Positions 16,562 to 25,070 are shown, counted from the stretch's first letter. The stretch: DNA of 25,312 nt from an uncultured Collinsella sp. (GCA_900548565.1 URKV01000008.1:1-25312), one strand, 5' to 3'. The notes: generated by a model from the sequence alone, not told the origin. A program made the numbers and translations.

Positions 16562-18175
16562 ATGGCCATCATCAACAAGGGTATGTCCAGGCGTTCGTTC
16601 CTCGGCCTCACCGGCAGCGTCGCTGCTGTCGCAGGGCTTGGTCTCACCGGCTGCGGTGGCAGCTCTAACGACGAGGGTTCCGCTTCCGGTTCCACCGATT
16701 CCGCTAACCGTGGCGGCGGCGTGATCACCGCTGGTTCCGCTTACGCTCCGTCCAGCTTCGATCCCGCCAGCACCGGCTCCGCTGTGGGCCTGGGTGCTAA
16801 CTGGCACGTCGTCGAGGGCCTCTACGGCATCGATTACCACGACTACAGCACCTTCAACGAGCTCGCCACCGACGATCCCAAGTCTGTGGACGACACCACT
16901 TTCGAGGTCACCATCCGCAAGGGCGCCAAGTTCTCCGATGGCACCGAGGTCACCGCTGACGATGTCGTTGCCTCCTACACTGCTTGCGCCGCTTCCGCTA
17001 CCTATGCTCCGTTCTTCCAGCCCTTCGAGTCCATCGAGGCCAAGGACGCCAGCACCGTGACGGTCAAGACCAAGGTCCCCAACTTCTCCCTGCTCAAGGA
17101 TCGTCTGGCCATCGTCCGCGTTACCCCGGCCACCCAGACCGAGGAGGATCGCGCCAAGCAGCCGATCGGCTCCGGCCCCTGGATGTACGACTCTATCTCC
17201 GATACCGAGATCACCCTGGTTCCCAACCCCGAGTACAACGGTGAGTATGCTGCCGAGGATAAGAAGATCCAGTACAGCATCCTGACCGACCCCACCGCTC
17301 GCGTTACCGCTCAGCAGGAGGGCTCCACGCTCGTTATGGAGCTCGTTACCGCTGATGCCGTCGACCAGCTCGAGAGCGCCGGCTGCAAGATCGATAACGT
17401 TCAGGGTTTCGGCACCCGCTTTATCATGTTCAACGTCGCCAAGGAGCCTTGGAACAACGTCAAGGTCCGTCAGGCCGTCATGTATGCGCTCGACACCGAG
17501 AAGATGGTCAGCAACACCTTCGCCGGCCTTGCCACTGCTGCCAGCTGCTACCTGCCCAAGAGCTTCACCAACTATCATGAGGCTTCCACGGTGTACAAGA
17601 CCGACGCCAAGAAGGCTAAGAAGCTCATCGAGGAGTCTGGCATCACCCCGGGTGCCATCACCCTGCGCACCACCGACAACGAGCAGATTAAGGGCATGGC
17701 CGCTCAGGTCAAGAACGACCTCGACGCTCTCGGCTTCGATGTGACCATCCAGACCGATACCTCGCCGGCCACCTACGCTGCCATCGACGGCGGCGAGGCC
17801 TACGATATCCTCCTTGCCCCTGGCGATCCTTCCTGCTTCGGCGCTGATCCCGACCTGCTGCTCAACTGGTGGTACGGCGACAACGTCTGGATGCAGACCC
17901 GTTGCCCGTGGAAGGAGTCCGCTGAGTGGCAGAAGCTCCACGGTCTCATGGACGAGGCTCTTGCCGCCGAGGGCGACGAGCAGCAGAAGAAGTGGAACGA
18001 GTGCTTCGACATCATTGCCGACAACGCCGTTCTGTACCCCGTTGTCCACGTCAAGACCGTCTCCGCTTCCTGGGACGATCCGTCCACTGCGCCCAACGGC
18101 GAGGCCCTCGATGGCTTCAAGGGCATCGGCACGACGAGCATGTCCTTCAGGGGCGTTGCGACCGTCAAGGCGTAA
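16562..18175 (+). CDS. ABC transporter substrate-binding lipoprotein, family 5 (Tat-exported)
   Basis: This 537-aa extracellular binding protein delivers the ligand to the permeases encoded next. The N-terminus has a twin-arginine motif SRRSFLG (Arg10-Arg11), a hydrophobic core and a lipobox LTGC with Cys31, so it should leave folded by the Tat route and be lipid-anchored. A Ser/Gly/Asp-rich linker precedes the family-5 fold (GGVITAGSAYAPSSFDPAS, then FEVTIRKGAKFSDGTEVTADDVVASY, the region common to DppA/OppA/NikA and to SatA-type sialic-acid binders). The start is ATG 16562, 5 nt after AGGAG. Family 5 proteins bind peptides, nickel, heme or sugars, so the ligand cannot be read from the fold. 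Codons are strongly biased to TCC, ACC, AAG and C-ending forms, as in highly expressed genes. Confidence 0.95.
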   Translation: MAIINKGMSRRSFLGLTGSVAAVAGLGLTGCGGSSNDEGSASGSTDSANRGGGVITAGSAYAPSSFDPASTGSAVGLGANWHVVEGLYGIDYHDYSTFNELATDDPKSVDDTTFEVTIRKGAKFSDGTEVTADDVVASYTACAASATYAPFFQPFESIEAKDASTVTVKTKVPNFSLLKDRLAIVRVTPATQTEEDRAKQPIGSGPWMYDSISDTEITLVPNPEYNGEYAAEDKKIQYSILTDPTARVTAQQEGSTLVMELVTADAVDQLESAGCKIDNVQGFGTRFIMFNVAKEPWNNVKVRQAVMYALDTEKMVSNTFAGLATAASCYLPKSFTNYHEASTVYKTDAKKAKKLIEESGITPGAITLRTTDNEQIKGMAAQVKNDLDALGFDVTIQTDTSPATYAAIDGGEAYDILLAPGDPSCFGADPDLLLNWWYGDNVWMQTRCPWKESAEWQKLHGLMDEALAAEGDEQQKKWNECFDIIADNAVLYPVVHVKTVSASWDDPSTAPNGEALDGFKGIGTTSMSFRGVATVKA

Positions 18176-18196
18176 GACTCGCTTGAGTCTGTATGC

Positions 18197-18271
18197 AGGA
18201 TGTCGGTCGTTGGGACCGTATCCTCATAGTTGAAACAAAGACCCGGGCGGCAACGATGTCGCTCGGGTCTT
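18197..18271 (+). other. Tandem intercistronic hairpins between binding protein and permease genes
   Basis: The first hairpin pairs AGGAT..CGGTC (18197-18208) with GACCG.ATCCT (18214-18224). The second is a 12-bp stem with one wobble, 18238-18249 with 18260-18271 (AAGACCCGGGCG side), around a 10-nt loop. No T-tract follows either, so they fit mRNA 3'-end protection or partial termination that leaves more binding-protein mRNA than permease mRNA. Confidence 0.6.
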
Positions 18272-18332
18272 GTAATGAGTATCCGTACTCATATACCAGT
18301 TGGTCCTACCGACAAAAGAAAGGGGAGAGAAC

Positions 18333-19289
18333 GTGAACAACTTGCTACGTTTGATTGGAAGGCGTCTTGTGGCGCTGCCGATCATGGCATTGGGCGTCAC
18401 CGTCCTGGTGTTCTTCCTTATGTCGTTCTCCAAGACCGACCCCGCCTACACGGCGTTGGGTGACGGTGCCTCGCCCGAGGCGGTTGCCGAGTACCATGAG
18501 AAGTATGGTCTGGACGACCCCTGGCCCGTGCGCTACGTGCGCTATATGGGCGATTTGATCCATGGCGACATGGGCACCTATGGTGCTGCTCGCAACTCCG
18601 TTGCCAAGCGCATCTCCACGGCCCTGCCCGTCACGATGCAGCTGACCTTCATCGGTCTTGCCATCGGTGCGGTCGTTTCGTTTTTGCTCGGCGTCATCGC
18701 GGCACTGTATCGCGACAAATGGCCGGACCAAGTGATCCGCGTCTTTTCCATCGCCGGCCTGGCAACCCCGTCGTTCTGGCTTGCCGTTCTGTTGATCCTG
18801 CTGTTCTCTTCCTACCTTAAGGTGCTCCCGGCATCGGGTGCTCTGCCTCACTTCACCACGAATCCGGTTGGCTATCTGGGACGTATGATCATGCCCGCTA
18901 TCGCCTTGGCATTTCCGCTGACGGGCCAGATGACTCGTATCGTGCGTACCGCCATGGTCGAGGAGCTCGACAAGGATTATGTCCGTATGGCTCGCGGCGC
19001 CGGCGTTCCCGAGAAGGTCGTCGTCGGCATCAACGTTCTTCGCAATGCGCTGATCACCCCGGTCACCACCCTCGGTCTTAAGATCGGTTACCTCATGGGC
19101 GGCGCCGTCGTCATCGAGGTTATCTTCAACCTCCCCGGCATGGGCACTGCGATTCTGCAGGGCGTTCAGGGCAACGAGGCGAACCTGGTTCAGGGCGTCG
19201 TTATCGTCGTTGCTCTTGCCTTCATCATCATCAACATCGTGGTTGACATGCTCTACCTGCTCATCAACCCGCGCATCAGGACGGTGTAG
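18333..19289 (+). CDS. ABC transporter permease, DppB type
   Basis: This 318-aa inner-membrane protein forms one half of the transport channel. A first helix at about residues 12-31 is followed by a loop of about 65 residues outside, then a cluster of helices. The ATPase-coupling EAA-type loop is at about 214-236 (DYVRMARGAGVPEKVV), and the family end FNLPGMGTAILQG near 265-277 is present. Length is normal for DppB/OppB. GTG 18333 is chosen with AGGGGAG 5 nt upstream; a longer in-frame start at 18300 has no ribosome site. The next gene starts 3 nt after the stop. Confidence 0.95.
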   Translation: MNNLLRLIGRRLVALPIMALGVTVLVFFLMSFSKTDPAYTALGDGASPEAVAEYHEKYGLDDPWPVRYVRYMGDLIHGDMGTYGAARNSVAKRISTALPVTMQLTFIGLAIGAVVSFLLGVIAALYRDKWPDQVIRVFSIAGLATPSFWLAVLLILLFSSYLKVLPASGALPHFTTNPVGYLGRMIMPAIALAFPLTGQMTRIVRTAMVEELDKDYVRMARGAGVPEKVVVGINVLRNALITPVTTLGLKIGYLMGGAVVIEVIFNLPGMGTAILQGVQGNEANLVQGVVIVVALAFIIINIVVDMLYLLINPRIRTV

Positions 19290-19292
19290 ATT

Positions 19293-21308
19293 ATGGTAAA
19301 GATTCGAGAGAAGCAAACCGAGCAGCTCGAGAAGGCTGCCTCCAAGGGGCTCAAGCTCGGTGGCTGGAAGAAGATGACGTTGTCTTCTAAGATTGCCGCC
19401 GTCGTGCTGGTGCTGGTCGCCCTGACTGCGATTCTGGCGCCCCTTCTTGCCCCCTATAGCCCGGTCGAGATCTTTACGGCTCGCCAGGCTCCCGGCAACG
19501 GATTTATCTTCGGTACCGACGATAAGGGTCGCGACATTCTGTCGCGTATGCTCTACGGTGGTCGTTACTCGCTGATTATCGGCTTTGGCGCCACCGCCAT
19601 GGCTCTGGTCTGCGGCTCGGTCGTGGGCGCCCTTGCAGCGGTTTCGCGCAAGGCCGTCTCCGAGACGATCATGCGTATCCTGGACATCATCATGTCCATC
19701 CCGGGCATCGCCCTCGCGGCCGTCTTTGTCTCCATCCTGGGCAACTCCGTGCCGTCGATCATCTTCGCCATCGGCTTTATGTACACTCCGCAGATTGCCC
19801 GTATCGTGCGCGCCAACATCGTGTCCGAGTACGGCGAGGACTATGTTCGCGCGGTCATCGTTTCCGGCGCCAAGGCTCCGTGGATTTTGATCAAGCATGT
19901 TCTGCGTAACTGCATCGCCCCGATCATGGTCTTCACCGTTACCCTGGTCGCCGACGCCATCATCTTCGAGGCCTCGCTGACCTTCATCGGCGCTGGTATC
20001 CAGGAGCCCACCGCTACCTGGGGCAACATCCTCGCCGACGCCCGCGGCGGCGTGCTCGCCGGCCGTTGGTGGCAGGCGCTGTTCCCGGGCCTGGCCATCA
20101 TGATCACCTGCCTGGCGCTCAACATCCTCTCCGAGGGCATTACCGACGCCATGGCCGCTGCTCCCTCCGCCGCCCTGGATCCCACCGATTCCTCCAAGCG
20201 TCGCGAGGCCGACCTGCTGGTCTCCGACCCCGTTCGAGCCTACAAGGAGCAGGCCCAGTCCCTCTCCGCTCGCCTTGGCGCCCTGCGCGATGTCGAGCTC
20301 AAGCGTGACGATCGCCATGTGCCCGACGAGTCTGTTGAACCGATTCTCTCGGTCCGTGACTTCTGCATCCAGTTTGAGCATCACGGTGATATCAACGTCG
20401 TCGACCATGTCAACTTTGACGTCCGTCCTGGTCAGACCATGGGCCTGGTGGGCGAGTCCGGTTGCGGTAAGTCCATCACCACGCTGGCCATCATGGGCCT
20501 GACCGATGAGGACGAGCACCTTTCCGGCGAGGTCCTCTGGGAGGGCCGTGACCTGCTCAAGATGAGCAAGAAGGAGTGGTTCGGCCTGCGCGGTACCGAT
20601 ATCGCCATGGTCTATCAGGACGCCCTGTCCTCGCTCAACCCCTCCATGCTCATCTCTGCCCAGATGAAGCAGCTCACCAAGCGCGGCGGAACCCGCAGCG
20701 CCGAGGAGCTCCTGGAGCTCGTCGGCCTCGATCCCAAGCGCACGCTCGAGAGCTATCCGCACGAGCTTTCCGGTGGCCAGCGTCAGCGCGTTCTGATCGC
20801 TATGGCCCTTACCCGCGACCCCAAGCTGGTCATCTGCGACGAGCCTACGACCGCTCTGGACGTTACCGTCCAGAAGCAGGTCATCAAGCTGCTCAACGAT
20901 CTTCAGGCCAAGCTCGGCTTTGCCATGATCTTCGTTTCGCATGACCTGGCGCTGGTCGCCGAGGTTGCCCATAACATCACGGTTATGTACGCCGGTCAGG
21001 TTATCGAGCAGGCGCCCACCAAGGAGCTGCTCACCAACCCGATTCACGAGTACACCCGCGGCCTTCTGGGCTCCGTCCTGTCCATCGAGAGCGGTTCGGG
21101 CCGCCTGCACCAGGTGCCCGGCGCCGTTCCGAGCCCGCGCGATTTCCCCAAGGGCGATCGCTTCGCGCCCCGCTCGAGTCATCCGCGCATTGGCCTGGAC
21201 ACCCGTCCGGTTTTCAAGCGCGTGCCCGGCACCGAGCACTTCTATTCCGAGCTCCCCGACGAGGTGCTCAAGGCAAATGGTTTGACCCCTCACGCGGAGG
21301 TGATGTAG
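19293..21308 (+). CDS. Fused ABC transporter permease (DppC type) and ATPase (DppD type)
   Basis: This 671-aa protein joins two components that are usually separate. Residues 1-285 form the DppC-like permease: TM segment at 33-53, the FGTDDKGRDILSRMLYG motif near 73-89, and the coupling loop at 182-205 (EDYVRAVIVSGAKAPW). A hydrophilic linker follows at about 286-348. Residues 349-671 form the ATPase: Walker A GESGCGKS at 387-394, Q-loop YQDALSSLNP at 441-450, signature LSGGQRQRV at 492-500, Walker B LVICDEP at 512-518 and H-loop SH at 549-550, plus the C-terminal oligopeptide-type extension. The reading frame is continuous, so this is a true fusion and not an error. From memory, SatC of the Haemophilus ducreyi sialic-acid transporter is also a permease-ATPase fusion. 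No strong ribosome site is visible; coupling to the upstream gene is likely. Confidence 0.95.
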   Translation: MVKIREKQTEQLEKAASKGLKLGGWKKMTLSSKIAAVVLVLVALTAILAPLLAPYSPVEIFTARQAPGNGFIFGTDDKGRDILSRMLYGGRYSLIIGFGATAMALVCGSVVGALAAVSRKAVSETIMRILDIIMSIPGIALAAVFVSILGNSVPSIIFAIGFMYTPQIARIVRANIVSEYGEDYVRAVIVSGAKAPWILIKHVLRNCIAPIMVFTVTLVADAIIFEASLTFIGAGIQEPTATWGNILADARGGVLAGRWWQALFPGLAIMITCLALNILSEGITDAMAAAPSAALDPTDSSKRREADLLVSDPVRAYKEQAQSLSARLGALRDVELKRDDRHVPDESVEPILSVRDFCIQFEHHGDINVVDHVNFDVRPGQTMGLVGESGCGKSITTLAIMGLTDEDEHLSGEVLWEGRDLLKMSKKEWFGLRGTDIAMVYQDALSSLNPSMLISAQMKQLTKRGGTRSAEELLELVGLDPKRTLESYPHELSGGQRQRVLIAMALTRDPKLVICDEPTTALDVTVQKQVIKLLNDLQAKLGFAMIFVSHDLALVAEVAHNITVMYAGQVIEQAPTKELLTNPIHEYTRGLLGSVLSIESGSGRLHQVPGAVPSPRDFPKGDRFAPRSSHPRIGLDTRPVFKRVPGTEHFYSELPDEVLKANGLTPHAEVM

Positions 21309-22136
21309 ATGAGCGAGACCGCAGTCAACGGCGTCGAGCCGATCATCTTCCTTGATGACGTCCACGTCACCTTTAGGACCCGTACCGGCTCGATTCTGCA
21401 CCCCAACCTGGTTCACGCCGTCCAGGGTGTAACGATTAAGCTCATGCCCGGACAGACCATCGGCATCGTCGGCGAGTCCGGTTGCGGAAAGTCCACCACC
21501 GCTAACGTCATGTGCGGCCTGCAGGCCCCCACGAGCGGCAAGGTCTACTTTAAGGGCAAGGACGTTACCAAGCGTACCGCCGAGGACCGTCGCCACATGG
21601 GCCGCGTCATCTCGGTCGTGTTCCAGAACCCGGCCACGGCGCTCAACCCCCGCATGGTCGTTCGCGAGCAACTGCTCGACCCCATGCGCGTCCACAACTT
21701 GGGTACCGAGGCCGAGCAGGAGAAGCGCGTCAAGGAGCTCTTGGAGCTCACCGGTCTGCCCAGCTCCGCCGCCGAGGTTCTTCCCGGCCAGCTTTCGGGC
21801 GGCCAGCGCCAGCGCGTCGCAATTGCCCGTGCCCTTTCGCTGAACCCCGATGCCATCATCGCCGACGAGCCCACCTCGGCTCTGGACGTTTCGGTCCGCG
21901 CGCAGATTCTGAACCTGCTGACCGACCTTAAGAAGGAGCTCGGCCTGGCCATGGTGTTCATCAGCCATGACATCCAGACGGTCCGCTATATCTCTGACGA
22001 CATCATCGTTATGAATGGCGGCAAGATCGTCGAGCATGGCGAGGCCAAGCAGGTCTTCCAGCACCCTCAGGACCCCTACACCAAGATGCTGCTCGGCGCT
22101 GCGCCGTCGCTGCTGCATCCCAAGCTCGGCGAGTAG
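21309..22136 (+). CDS. ABC transporter ATPase, DppF/OppF type
   Basis: This 275-aa protein is the second ATPase of the importer and should pair with the ATPase half of the fusion protein. Walker A GESGCGKS is at 55-62, the Q-loop FQNPATALNP at 105-114, signature LSGGQRQRV at 162-170 and Walker B IIADEP at 183-188, with the H-loop histidine in ISHD further on. It is shorter than many OppF proteins (about 320 residues) because the C-terminal extension is trimmed to PYTKMLLGAAPSLLHP. The start codon follows the previous stop directly, with GGAGGTGA at 21296-21303, 5 nt away. Confidence 0.95.
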   Translation: MSETAVNGVEPIIFLDDVHVTFRTRTGSILHPNLVHAVQGVTIKLMPGQTIGIVGESGCGKSTTANVMCGLQAPTSGKVYFKGKDVTKRTAEDRRHMGRVISVVFQNPATALNPRMVVREQLLDPMRVHNLGTEAEQEKRVKELLELTGLPSSAAEVLPGQLSGGQRQRVAIARALSLNPDAIIADEPTSALDVSVRAQILNLLTDLKKELGLAMVFISHDIQTVRYISDDIIVMNGGKIVEHGEAKQVFQHPQDPYTKMLLGAAPSLLHPKLGE

Positions 22137-22152
22137 CCTCGCTTTCCCTCCC

Positions 22153-22180
22153 GTGCGCCCGGTTCCCTTGCCGGGCGCAC
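22153..22180 (+). other. Intercistronic hairpin after the transporter genes
   Basis: A perfect 10-bp stem (GTGCGCCCGG at 22153-22162 with CCGGGCGCAC at 22171-22180) has an 8-nt loop. No T-tract follows. It may be a partial terminator or an mRNA-stabilising structure between transporter and enzyme genes. Confidence 0.6.
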
Positions 22181-22216
22181 CTCCGTTGCGATTTCGAAAG
22201 GTTGGGTTCACGAGCC

Positions 22217-23194
22217 ATGCCAAGTGCTCAAGAGCTACAACAGCAATTTGGTGAATATCGAGGCGCTATGCCCCGTCCATCGGATTTCGATCTCTTTTGG
22301 AAGGATCGTATGGCCGAGGCCGACACCGTCGAGCTCGACTACGCGATCGAGGCGGCTTCGGTTGCGGATTCCGCGACCTGTCGGTTTTTCGACCTCTGGT
22401 ATACCGGCATGTGTGGTGCACGCCTGCATGCCAAGTACCTCAAGCCGGTCTCGGAGGAGCCCATGCCGCTGGTGCTTCAGTTCCATGGATATCCGGGTGC
22501 GAGCCGCAGCTGGTTTGAGCAGGCGTCGTTTGCGGGCATGGGCATGGCGCTCATTGCTCTCGACTGCCCCGGCCAGGGTGGCCCCTCCGAGGATATTGGT
22601 GGATTTGAGGGCACGACGGTCGCGGGCCATATCGTCGCCGGTATCGACGGCGACCCGGCCAATCTCTACTATGTCCGCTTGCACCAGGATATCCGCATTC
22701 TGTGCCGTATCGTTCGCGAGCTCGAGGGCATCGATCTTACCCGCGTGTATGTGAACGGCGCATCGCAGGGCGGCGGTTTGGGTATTGCGACCTGCGCGCT
22801 CAATAGCGATTTGGTTGACCGCGCGGCCATCCTCTACCCCTTCTTATCGGACTTCCGCCTGGTTTGGGATCTGGACGCCGACGATATTGCCTACGAGGGT
22901 CTGCGCTATTGGTCGCGTTGGTTTGACGAGGACTCGACTCGTATCGAGGAAGCCTATGCCAAGCTGGCGTACTTCGATTCCAAGAACTTTGCCCCCATGG
23001 TCAAATGCCCCGTTCTGTTTGGCACGGGCACAGCCGATATCGTCTGTCCGCCGGCGACGCAGTTTGCGGTCTACAACAACCTGACCTGTGAAAAGCGTCA
23101 TGAGTTCTTTGAAGGTTTTGGCCACGAGGAGATTCAGGACTTTGATGATCTGATCATTTCGTTTTTCTGCGAGGGAGGGGAGGCTCATGTCTAA
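22217..23194 (+). CDS. Acetylxylan esterase / cephalosporin-C deacetylase family hydrolase (AXE1)
   Basis: This 325-aa alpha/beta-hydrolase of the AXE1 family (carbohydrate esterase family 7 type) probably removes O-acetyl groups from small sugars in the cytoplasm; no signal peptide is seen. The N-terminal MPRPSDFDLFW and the family motif RxxxQGG-like GASQGG with nucleophile Ser183 are present, as are Asp274 in GTADIVCPP and His303 in FGHEE, so the catalytic triad looks complete. FHGYPG at 89-94 supplies the oxyanion-hole region. Length is normal. ATG 22217 is preferred over TTG 22202, which sits directly against GAAAGG; either way the ribosome site is modest. Placed between a transporter and an aldolase, it may de-acetylate the imported ligand. 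Confidence 0.9.
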   Translation: MPSAQELQQQFGEYRGAMPRPSDFDLFWKDRMAEADTVELDYAIEAASVADSATCRFFDLWYTGMCGARLHAKYLKPVSEEPMPLVLQFHGYPGASRSWFEQASFAGMGMALIALDCPGQGGPSEDIGGFEGTTVAGHIVAGIDGDPANLYYVRLHQDIRILCRIVRELEGIDLTRVYVNGASQGGGLGIATCALNSDLVDRAAILYPFLSDFRLVWDLDADDIAYEGLRYWSRWFDEDSTRIEEAYAKLAYFDSKNFAPMVKCPVLFGTGTADIVCPPATQFAVYNNLTCEKRHEFFEGFGHEEIQDFDDLIISFFCEGGEAHV

Positions 23195-24038
23195 GTGCGA
23201 GAGCAATGTTGACGAGCTGATAGTCCCCGGGCTCGTGGGAATTCCTGGAACGGTTTCGTCAAGGCTCGCAGAATATCGGGACTGGCACGGTGATGTCCAA
23301 GCAGATATTTCTGATTTAGAGACATGCGCTTCGAATCTTGAGATTCAAGGCCTGGCCATTACGGCGATTGACTTTGTTAACCTCTGCGCCCGTTACTCGG
23401 AGGTTTCCTTTGAACTCGGTGACGATGCGGTCCACGCTCGTTTGATTGAGCCTGTTGGTCGTGCCCGAGTATCTGAGCGTGTGCCGCTGTGCCTGATGTT
23501 CCACGACATCGATCGGCCTGTGCGCGGCTGGCATCACATGACGAGATTTGCCGCCATGGGGTATGCCGTCCTCGCGCTGGATGACGATGTTGCTGGTGCG
23601 GACGACCTGCAGCGGGGGATTGCTTCGCCCGCTTTTGTCAGGCGCGTCCGTTGGGGCTGCGCGCTGGCGAAGGTCGCGCGCAATCTTGATGGCATGGACC
23701 CCGACCGCATCTTTGCATGGGGCGAGGGCCTTGGCGGTGGAGTCGCGCTGGCGGTTTCTGCTCTGGACGAGCGGGGCCTTGCCTGCACGGCGGTTGCCAA
23801 TCCAATTCCCGGTGGCCTCGAGGCTCTGTCGTCTCGGGTGCGCGGATCGGTGCTCATGGGCACATCGCTCATGGATGCCGTGAGCGATCCCAAGGGCCAG
23901 CTTGCCGTATTCAACGGTCTTGAGTGTGACCGGAGGCATATCATTTATGCCAAATACGCTCATGAGCGCATCAATGCGTTCGAAAACGAAGTCGTCGACT
24001 TCTTTAACCAAACGTTCTACCCGTGTTCTTTGGCCTAG
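23187..24038 (+). CDS. AXE1-like alpha/beta-hydrolase lacking the nucleophile serine (pseudo-esterase)
   Basis: This 283-aa protein aligns with the preceding esterase along its second half. LFGTGTADIV corresponds to LMGTSLMDAV, AVYNNLTCEKRH to AVFNGLECDRRH, and FGHEE to YAHER, so the acidic residue (Asp230 or 234) and His259 are kept. The nucleophile elbow GASQGGG reads GEGLGGG, with Gly181 where the serine should be, and FHGYPG reads FHDIDR. The N-terminal 70 residues match poorly. It is intact, has no frameshift, and its ATG lies behind GGGAGGGGAGG, overlapping the upstream stop by 8 bases. I infer a non-catalytic partner, a binding protein or an enzyme with changed chemistry. Codon use is less biased than in the transporter genes. 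Confidence 0.8.
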   Translation: MSKCESNVDELIVPGLVGIPGTVSSRLAEYRDWHGDVQADISDLETCASNLEIQGLAITAIDFVNLCARYSEVSFELGDDAVHARLIEPVGRARVSERVPLCLMFHDIDRPVRGWHHMTRFAAMGYAVLALDDDVAGADDLQRGIASPAFVRRVRWGCALAKVARNLDGMDPDRIFAWGEGLGGGVALAVSALDERGLACTAVANPIPGGLEALSSRVRGSVLMGTSLMDAVSDPKGQLAVFNGLECDRRHIIYAKYAHERINAFENEVVDFFNQTFYPCSLA

Positions 24039-24063
24039 ACGGCCTGGACACTGCCAACAAGAG

Positions 24064-24084
24064 TGGGCGGCATAGGGCCGCCCG
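24064..24084 (+). other. Intercistronic hairpin before the aldolase gene
   Basis: GGGCGGC (24065-24071) pairs perfectly with GCCGCCC (24077-24083) around ATAGG, with a T-G pair outside. It lies 10 nt before the AAGGAG of the aldolase gene and lacks a T-tract, so it is more likely an mRNA-processing or stabilising element than a terminator. Confidence 0.55.
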
Positions 24085-24106
24085 CCAGACAACTAAGGAG
24101 ATTCTT

Positions 24107-25027
24107 GTGGCAACTCAGAAATTCACCGGCGTTATCCCTCCCGTCGTTGTTCCCGATACCGAAGACCACCAGCTCGATGTTGCCTCCTTTGAGCGCAGCA
24201 TCAACCGCATGATCGATGCCGGCGTCGATGGCCTGTTCTTCCTGGGCTCTTCGGGCGAGGTCGTCTTCTCCACCGACGAGCGCCGCCGTCAGATCATCGC
24301 CGAGGCCGTGCGCATCGTCGACCACCGCGTTCCTGTTCTGGTCGGCATCATCGACACCGAGACCGAGCGCATGATCGAGCACGGTAAGGTCGCTCAGGAG
24401 CTGGGTGCCGACGCGCTTGTCGCCACCTGCCCGTTCTATGCCCTGCAGGGCATGACCGAGGTCGAGGAGCACTTCCGCATCCTTCACGAGGAGCTCGACC
24501 TGCCCATCTTTGCCTATGATATTCCCGTCTGCGTCCACACCAAGCTCCCCTGGAAGCTCCTTGCCAAGCTCGGTGCCGAGGGCGTCCTGGCCGGCGTCAA
24601 GGATTCCTCGGGCGATGACATCTCGTTCCGCTACCTCGTTCAGGAGAACGAGAAGAACGGCCATCCGATGAGCATCCTCACCGGTCACGAGGTTGTTGTC
24701 GACGGCGCTTACCTCGGTGGCGCCGACGGTTCCGTCCCGGGTCTCGCTAACGTTGAGCCCGAGGGCTACGTGCGTCAGTGGAAGGCCGCTCAGGCTGGTG
24801 ACTGGGCTACCGTCAAGGCTGAGCAGGATCGTCTCAATGAGATTTCGCACATCTGGGACGTCACCTCGGGCGTCCAGGGCTATGCCGGTGGCGTCGGCGC
24901 CTTCAAGACCGCTATGAACCTCATGGGCATCTTCGACAGCCCGACCATGCCGCGCCCGGTGAAGGCCATGACCGGCGAGAATGTCGAGGCGATTAAGAAG
25001 GTCCTCCAGGACAACGGTCTCCTGTAA
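24107..25027 (+). CDS. DapA/NanA-family aldolase (N-acetylneuraminate lyase-like)
   Basis: This 306-aa class I aldolase of the dihydrodipicolinate synthase/N-acetylneuraminate lyase family forms a Schiff base with a keto acid. GSSGE at 47-51 is the family phosphate/carboxylate-binding motif, YDIP has the catalytic tyrosine at 137 and GVKDSSGD the Schiff-base lysine at 165. Those two numbers equal the E. coli NanA numbering (Tyr137, Lys165), which favours the lyase subgroup over DapA. Against this, the NanA GYDE segment that holds the sialic-acid tail reads TGHEV here. Lysine biosynthesis is unlikely given the neighbours. GTG 24107 is chosen with AAGGAG 6 nt upstream. Codons are strongly biased, as in the transporter genes. 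Confidence 0.88.
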   Translation: MATQKFTGVIPPVVVPDTEDHQLDVASFERSINRMIDAGVDGLFFLGSSGEVVFSTDERRRQIIAEAVRIVDHRVPVLVGIIDTETERMIEHGKVAQELGADALVATCPFYALQGMTEVEEHFRILHEELDLPIFAYDIPVCVHTKLPWKLLAKLGAEGVLAGVKDSSGDDISFRYLVQENEKNGHPMSILTGHEVVVDGAYLGGADGSVPGLANVEPEGYVRQWKAAQAGDWATVKAEQDRLNEISHIWDVTSGVQGYAGGVGAFKTAMNLMGIFDSPTMPRPVKAMTGENVEAIKKVLQDNGLL

Positions 25028-25070
25028 AGATTCCCCAGGCACCCGATCTTGGGGCTCAAGTGGTCGGGCG

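Noticed and set aside
18345..22223. Minus-strand open frame of 1292 codons across the transporter genes
   Set aside because: It is antisense to four clearly recognised genes and arises from their biased codons; it has no recognisable domain and no ribosome site.
23187..24038. Frameshifted remnant of the upstream esterase
   Set aside because: The frame is open throughout with its own ribosome site, and only specific active-site residues differ, so it is treated as a distinct gene.
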